Part shown: positions 14,698 to 17,381 of the stretch, one piece after another
How the letters are laid out: each line of letters starts with the position of its first letter
Position numbering within the stretch: position 1 is the stretch's first letter
Position numbers and translations under genes: made by a program
Assembly: GCA_964523005.1 (NCBI GenBank)
Contig: CAZFZL010000026.1
Coordinates: 1 to 17,381, forward strand
DNA: 17,381 nt
Origin: UMGS1307 sp964523005
GTDB lineage: Bacteria; Bacillota; Clostridia; Oscillospirales; CAG-382
Reading direction: 5' to 3'
Notes under the pieces: model-generated
Told to the model about the DNA's origin: nothing
What the model saw: only the letters and a program-made list of their open reading frames with translations
Databases searched by the model: none

Positions 14698-16395
14698 TCA
14701 ATCCTCCGTAAGCACCAGCGCTGCGTATGCCGGCGCCAATGCCTCTTTTTTGTATTTATTTCCGTACAGATCATGTCGTTTTCCGTCAAACGCGAATGTA
14801 CGGGGCTTTGAATCCATATTCACCGCGACAAAAGCTTTTCCGTTCGTATACACAAGCGTTTTTTCGTCGGAGTCCTTTATGTCCGGCGTACCGGACAGCG
14901 CGCCGCTTCTTCTGAGCGCGCCAAGTGCGCGCACATGCTCAAGTATTTTCGTATCCTCATGCCCCCACGGGAACGGGCGGCGGTTGAACGGATCACGGTA
15001 GCCTTGCATCCCGACCTCATCACCATAGTATATGCCGGGTATCCCGACGAGTGTGAAAAGCAGGGTGAAGGCGCTTAAAAGCAGTTCTCTACCGAATTCG
15101 TACTCGTGCGTTGTCATGCGCATGGCAAAAAGCTCCGCGTTGGTATGCTCGCCGGCATACTCTCCTGCGAGAACTGTCAGTATTCGTTCCGTATCGTGCG
15201 TACCGAGCAGCGCCATTGAGTACGCGAGGCATTGCGGCGGATAATGGAGCATGAGCGTTTTGAGGGTGGATTTAAGCAGCACCGAGTTTTTCCAGACAAG
15301 AAAATCGATTATTCCCTCTCTTAGCGGATAATTCATCACGCCGTCAAGCTGTTTGCCGAGAAAATACTCTTTTCTGCTGCTGTAAGCGATTTTATTTGAA
15401 GCGTCCTCCCAGACTTCGCCGAGAACGTAACCGGAGCTTTGCTTCACCGTTTTTGTAATAGCTTCGACAAAAGGCGCGTCAAGCTCGTCAACGACGTCGA
15501 GCCGGAAGCCCGCGGCGCCCATTCCGAGATACTTCGGAAGCACCTCACCGCATATGAAGCTTTCATACGACGCACAGCTTTTCACCTTCGGAAGGACTTT
15601 GATGCCCCACCAGCAGTCGTAGCTGTCGGGCCAGTGCTCGAAGGTATACCATTCGCGGTATGCCGAATTGGGGTCGCTGTACGCGCCGTGACCGCCGTAC
15701 ACACCGTATTTATCAAAATAAATGCTATTGTCTCCGGTGTGATTGAACACGCCGTCGAGTATTATGCTTATTTTGTATTCCTTTGCCTTTTCGATAAGGT
15801 TTTCGAGTGCTTCATCGCCGCCGAACGCTGCGTCGGTTTTCATGTAATCGCCGGTGTCGTATTTATGGTTTGAATACGCCTCGAAGACAGGGCTGAGGTA
15901 TATGACGGTCGTACCGAGCGAAGCGATATAGTCGAGCTTCTGCGCAACGCCCCACAGGTTTCCGCCGTAGAAATTGTTGTTTTTTATGAACGCACCCGGC
16001 TTTTCCGGATAGTCGAGCGGAGTTTTGTCCCAACTTTCGGCGTAAACGGAATCGTTTCTGGGCACCGTTTTTCCGTCGCCTCGAAAGAAGCGGTCAACAA
16101 AAACATGATATATCACGCCGTCTGTGCCAAATGAAGGCTTCGGGTAAGCATTGTAGTATACGAGAAACTGCTCACTGAGCATGGATTCACCGTCGGAGGC
16201 GGTAAAGAAATACAGTCCCGTATCTCTCCGACCGAGAAAAACCTCTGCTATACCGTTGACGGGTTCACATTTCAACGCAAACGCGCCTCCGGCATCATTT
16301 TCGACGCTGAAGGTGAGCGTACCGTACACGCCGTCAAATACTATGACGGCGTCCGTGCCTTTCGGAAAGGTGAGTGTTCTGTTTTTTATTATCAT
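14698..16395 (-). CDS. Cytoplasmic GH13 alpha-glucan hydrolase (cyclomaltodextrinase/neopullulanase-like)
   Basis: This is a 565-aa glycoside hydrolase family 13 enzyme with no signal peptide. Residues 1-85 form a short N-terminal beta domain. The (beta/alpha)8 barrel follows from VIYHVFVDRFFRGD at ~94-107, and a C-terminal beta domain ends the protein. The four GH13 regions are present: DGVFNH at 214-219; GFRLDVVDE at 296-304 with the nucleophile Asp300; GEVWED with the acid/base Glu327; and LLGTHDTERI with the third carboxylate Asp401. GIPGIYYGDEVGMQG near 452-465 is also typical of maltodextrin hydrolases. The usual substrates are maltodextrins, cyclodextrins or pullulan. The start overlaps the phosphorylase stop by 4 nt (ATGA) and has no clear ribosome site, so it is translated by coupling. 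With the phosphorylase it forms an intracellular alpha-glucan degradation pair. Confidence 0.93.
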   Translation of the reverse strand: MIIKNRTLTFPKGTDAVIVFDGVYGTLTFSVENDAGGAFALKCEPVNGIAEVFLGRRDTGLYFFTASDGESMLSEQFLVYYNAYPKPSFGTDGVIYHVFVDRFFRGDGKTVPRNDSVYAESWDKTPLDYPEKPGAFIKNNNFYGGNLWGVAQKLDYIASLGTTVIYLSPVFEAYSNHKYDTGDYMKTDAAFGGDEALENLIEKAKEYKISIILDGVFNHTGDNSIYFDKYGVYGGHGAYSDPNSAYREWYTFEHWPDSYDCWWGIKVLPKVKSCASYESFICGEVLPKYLGMGAAGFRLDVVDELDAPFVEAITKTVKQSSGYVLGEVWEDASNKIAYSSRKEYFLGKQLDGVMNYPLREGIIDFLVWKNSVLLKSTLKTLMLHYPPQCLAYSMALLGTHDTERILTVLAGEYAGEHTNAELFAMRMTTHEYEFGRELLLSAFTLLFTLVGIPGIYYGDEVGMQGYRDPFNRRPFPWGHEDTKILEHVRALGALRRSGALSGTPDIKDSDEKTLVYTNGKAFVAVNMDSKPRTFAFDGKRHDLYGNKYKKEALAPAYAALVLTED

Positions 16396-17381
16396 CTGAC
16401 GGGCTTAATATGCCAAATGTTATCGGCATATTCCCTGATGCTTCTATCGGCGGCAAATACACCCGCCTTGAAGATGTTGATAAGGCATTTTTTGTTCCAA
16501 AGCCGTCTGTCGTCGTATTCTGTGAACGCAGTCTGTTTTGCCTTCTGGTATTCGTCAAAGTCCGCCATACACATATACGGATCAGCCACACCGCGCGCGA
16601 AGAGCAGATAATTGACCATTGACGAAAAGCTCTCGCCGTTGAATCCGGTGTTGAGCATATCAATCGCTTTCCTTAGTGTATCGCTCCTGTTGTAGTAGAC
16701 GGACGATTCGTATCCGCTGCGCCAGAGCGCGTCGACCTCCTCGGTCGTAAGACCGAACAAGTACATATTTTCATCGCCGACGGCGTTGTGTATCTCGACG
16801 TTGGCGCCGTCGAGCGTGCCGACTGTCAGCGCGCCGTTTATCATGAATTTCATATTTCCCGTGCCGCTTGCTTCCTTGCCGGCAAGAGAGATCTGCTCGC
16901 TTATATCAGCCGCGGGCATAAGGCATTCAGCCATTGATACGTTATAGTTTTCGAGGAACATGACACGCATCTTCCTACGTATGACCGGGTCCTTCTCTAT
17001 ATGCGCGCTGATGGCGCAGATGAGCTTGATGACTTCCTTCGCGTGGTAATAGCCCGGAGCCGCTTTTGCGCCGAACAGGAACGTACGCGGCGTGATTTCG
17101 AGCGACGGGTTCTCCCGAAGCGTGACATAAAGCGAGACTATTCCGAGAACATTGAGCAGCTGACGCTTATATTCATGGAGGCGCTTTGCCTGCACGTCGT
17201 ATACCGAATCCGGGTCGATGCGTATCCCGGTATGCAGGAAGCACATATCCGAGAGCCGCTTTTTGTTGTCGCGTTTTATAGCTGCGAGCCTGTCAAGTAC
17301 CGCCGTGTCATCGGCAAATTTTCCGACTTCTTCGAGTTTTTCGGGCTGTTTTTTATAATCCGGTCCGATGCATTCGTCGAT
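16392..17381 (-). CDS. glgP: Glycogen/maltodextrin phosphorylase, C-terminal part (5' end outside window)
   Basis: The frame is open to the right edge, so only the C-terminal 329 residues are seen. The enzyme (GT35) splits terminal alpha-1,4-glucosyl units with phosphate to give glucose-1-phosphate, using PLP. Hallmarks: VQAKRLHEYKRQLLN, FLFGAKAAPGYYHAK, FLENYNVSMAECLMPAADISEQIS, and EASGTGNMKFMINGALTVGTLDGANVE (split here by function: GTGNMKF contains the PLP-binding Lys). The C-terminus ends HIKPVR, a normal end for the family. Four-nt overlap with the GH13 gene shows an operon. Whether glycogen or maltodextrin is preferred cannot be decided from this part. No promoter is visible because the 5' end is outside. 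Confidence 0.96.
   Translation of the reverse strand: MDECIGPDYKKQPEKLEEVGKFADDTAVLDRLAAIKRDNKKRLSDMCFLHTGIRIDPDSVYDVQAKRLHEYKRQLLNVLGIVSLYVTLRENPSLEITPRTFLFGAKAAPGYYHAKEVIKLICAISAHIEKDPVIRRKMRVMFLENYNVSMAECLMPAADISEQISLAGKEASGTGNMKFMINGALTVGTLDGANVEIHNAVGDENMYLFGLTTEEVDALWRSGYESSVYYNRSDTLRKAIDMLNTGFNGESFSSMVNYLLFARGVADPYMCMADFDEYQKAKQTAFTEYDDRRLWNKKCLINIFKAGVFAADRSIREYADNIWHIKPVR

Noticed and set aside
1..17381. CRISPR arrays, insertion sequences, tRNA or rRNA genes
   Set aside because: No regularly spaced repeats, transposase motifs, terminal inverted repeats or tRNA/rRNA signatures were seen on reading both strands.

Overview
The window looks like chromosomal DNA of a low-to-medium GC Firmicute of class Clostridia, probably an uncultured gut-type Oscillospirales/Christensenellales relative. 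This is inferred from a tryptophan T-box leader, a Clostridia-type orphan TrpB2, a SigH-like sigma factor, a DUF4855-type lipoprotein, consensus sigma-A promoters and strong AAAGG/AGGA ribosome sites. I saw no rRNA, tRNA, CRISPR array, insertion sequence or prophage gene.

Layout. (1) 1-6262, minus strand: secA is followed by two membrane proteins of unknown function and a lipoprotein with two discoidin-like domains that runs off the left edge. Spacing is very tight (18 nt, a 17-nt overlap, 23 nt), so this is probably one operon. (2) 6306-9540, plus strand, divergent from secA: trmL, a secreted AlgX/AlgJ-like SGNH lipoprotein and an MFS transporter of the organophosphate-antiporter type. The unit is closed by a 16-bp terminator hairpin shared with the convergent gene. 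(3) 9575-11312, minus: trpB2 behind a complete T-box leader whose specifier codon reads UGG (Trp), with its own extended -10 promoter. (4) 11371-11692, minus: an unannotated, highly structured ~275-nt noncoding RNA with its own consensus-like promoter and intrinsic terminator. (5) 11721-12725, minus: a SigH-like sigma factor and a two-module zinc-ribbon protein, transcribed from a perfect TTGACA-17-TATAAT promoter to a terminator. (6) 12824-17381, minus: glycogen phosphorylase (cut by the right edge), a cytoplasmic GH13 amylase-like enzyme, an AAC(3)-fold acetyltransferase and an APH-fold sugar-kinase-like protein, coupled by a 4-nt overlap and short gaps.

How the parts may work together. Region 6 reads as intracellular alpha-glucan breakdown: GH13 trims or debranches and the phosphorylase releases glucose-1-phosphate. 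The last two genes belong to families named for aminoglycoside resistance, but their context points to sugar or metabolite modification. Region 3 is tryptophan-starvation-controlled indole/tryptophan salvage with no other trp gene nearby. Region 2 joins a tRNA methyltransferase to surface-polymer or metabolite functions.

Most worth a second look are the noncoding RNA in region 4 (a raiA-motif RNA is one candidate identity, unproven), the sugar operon carrying two resistance-family homologues, and the two SecA-linked membrane proteins, which appear to be built from one six-helix unit used three times.
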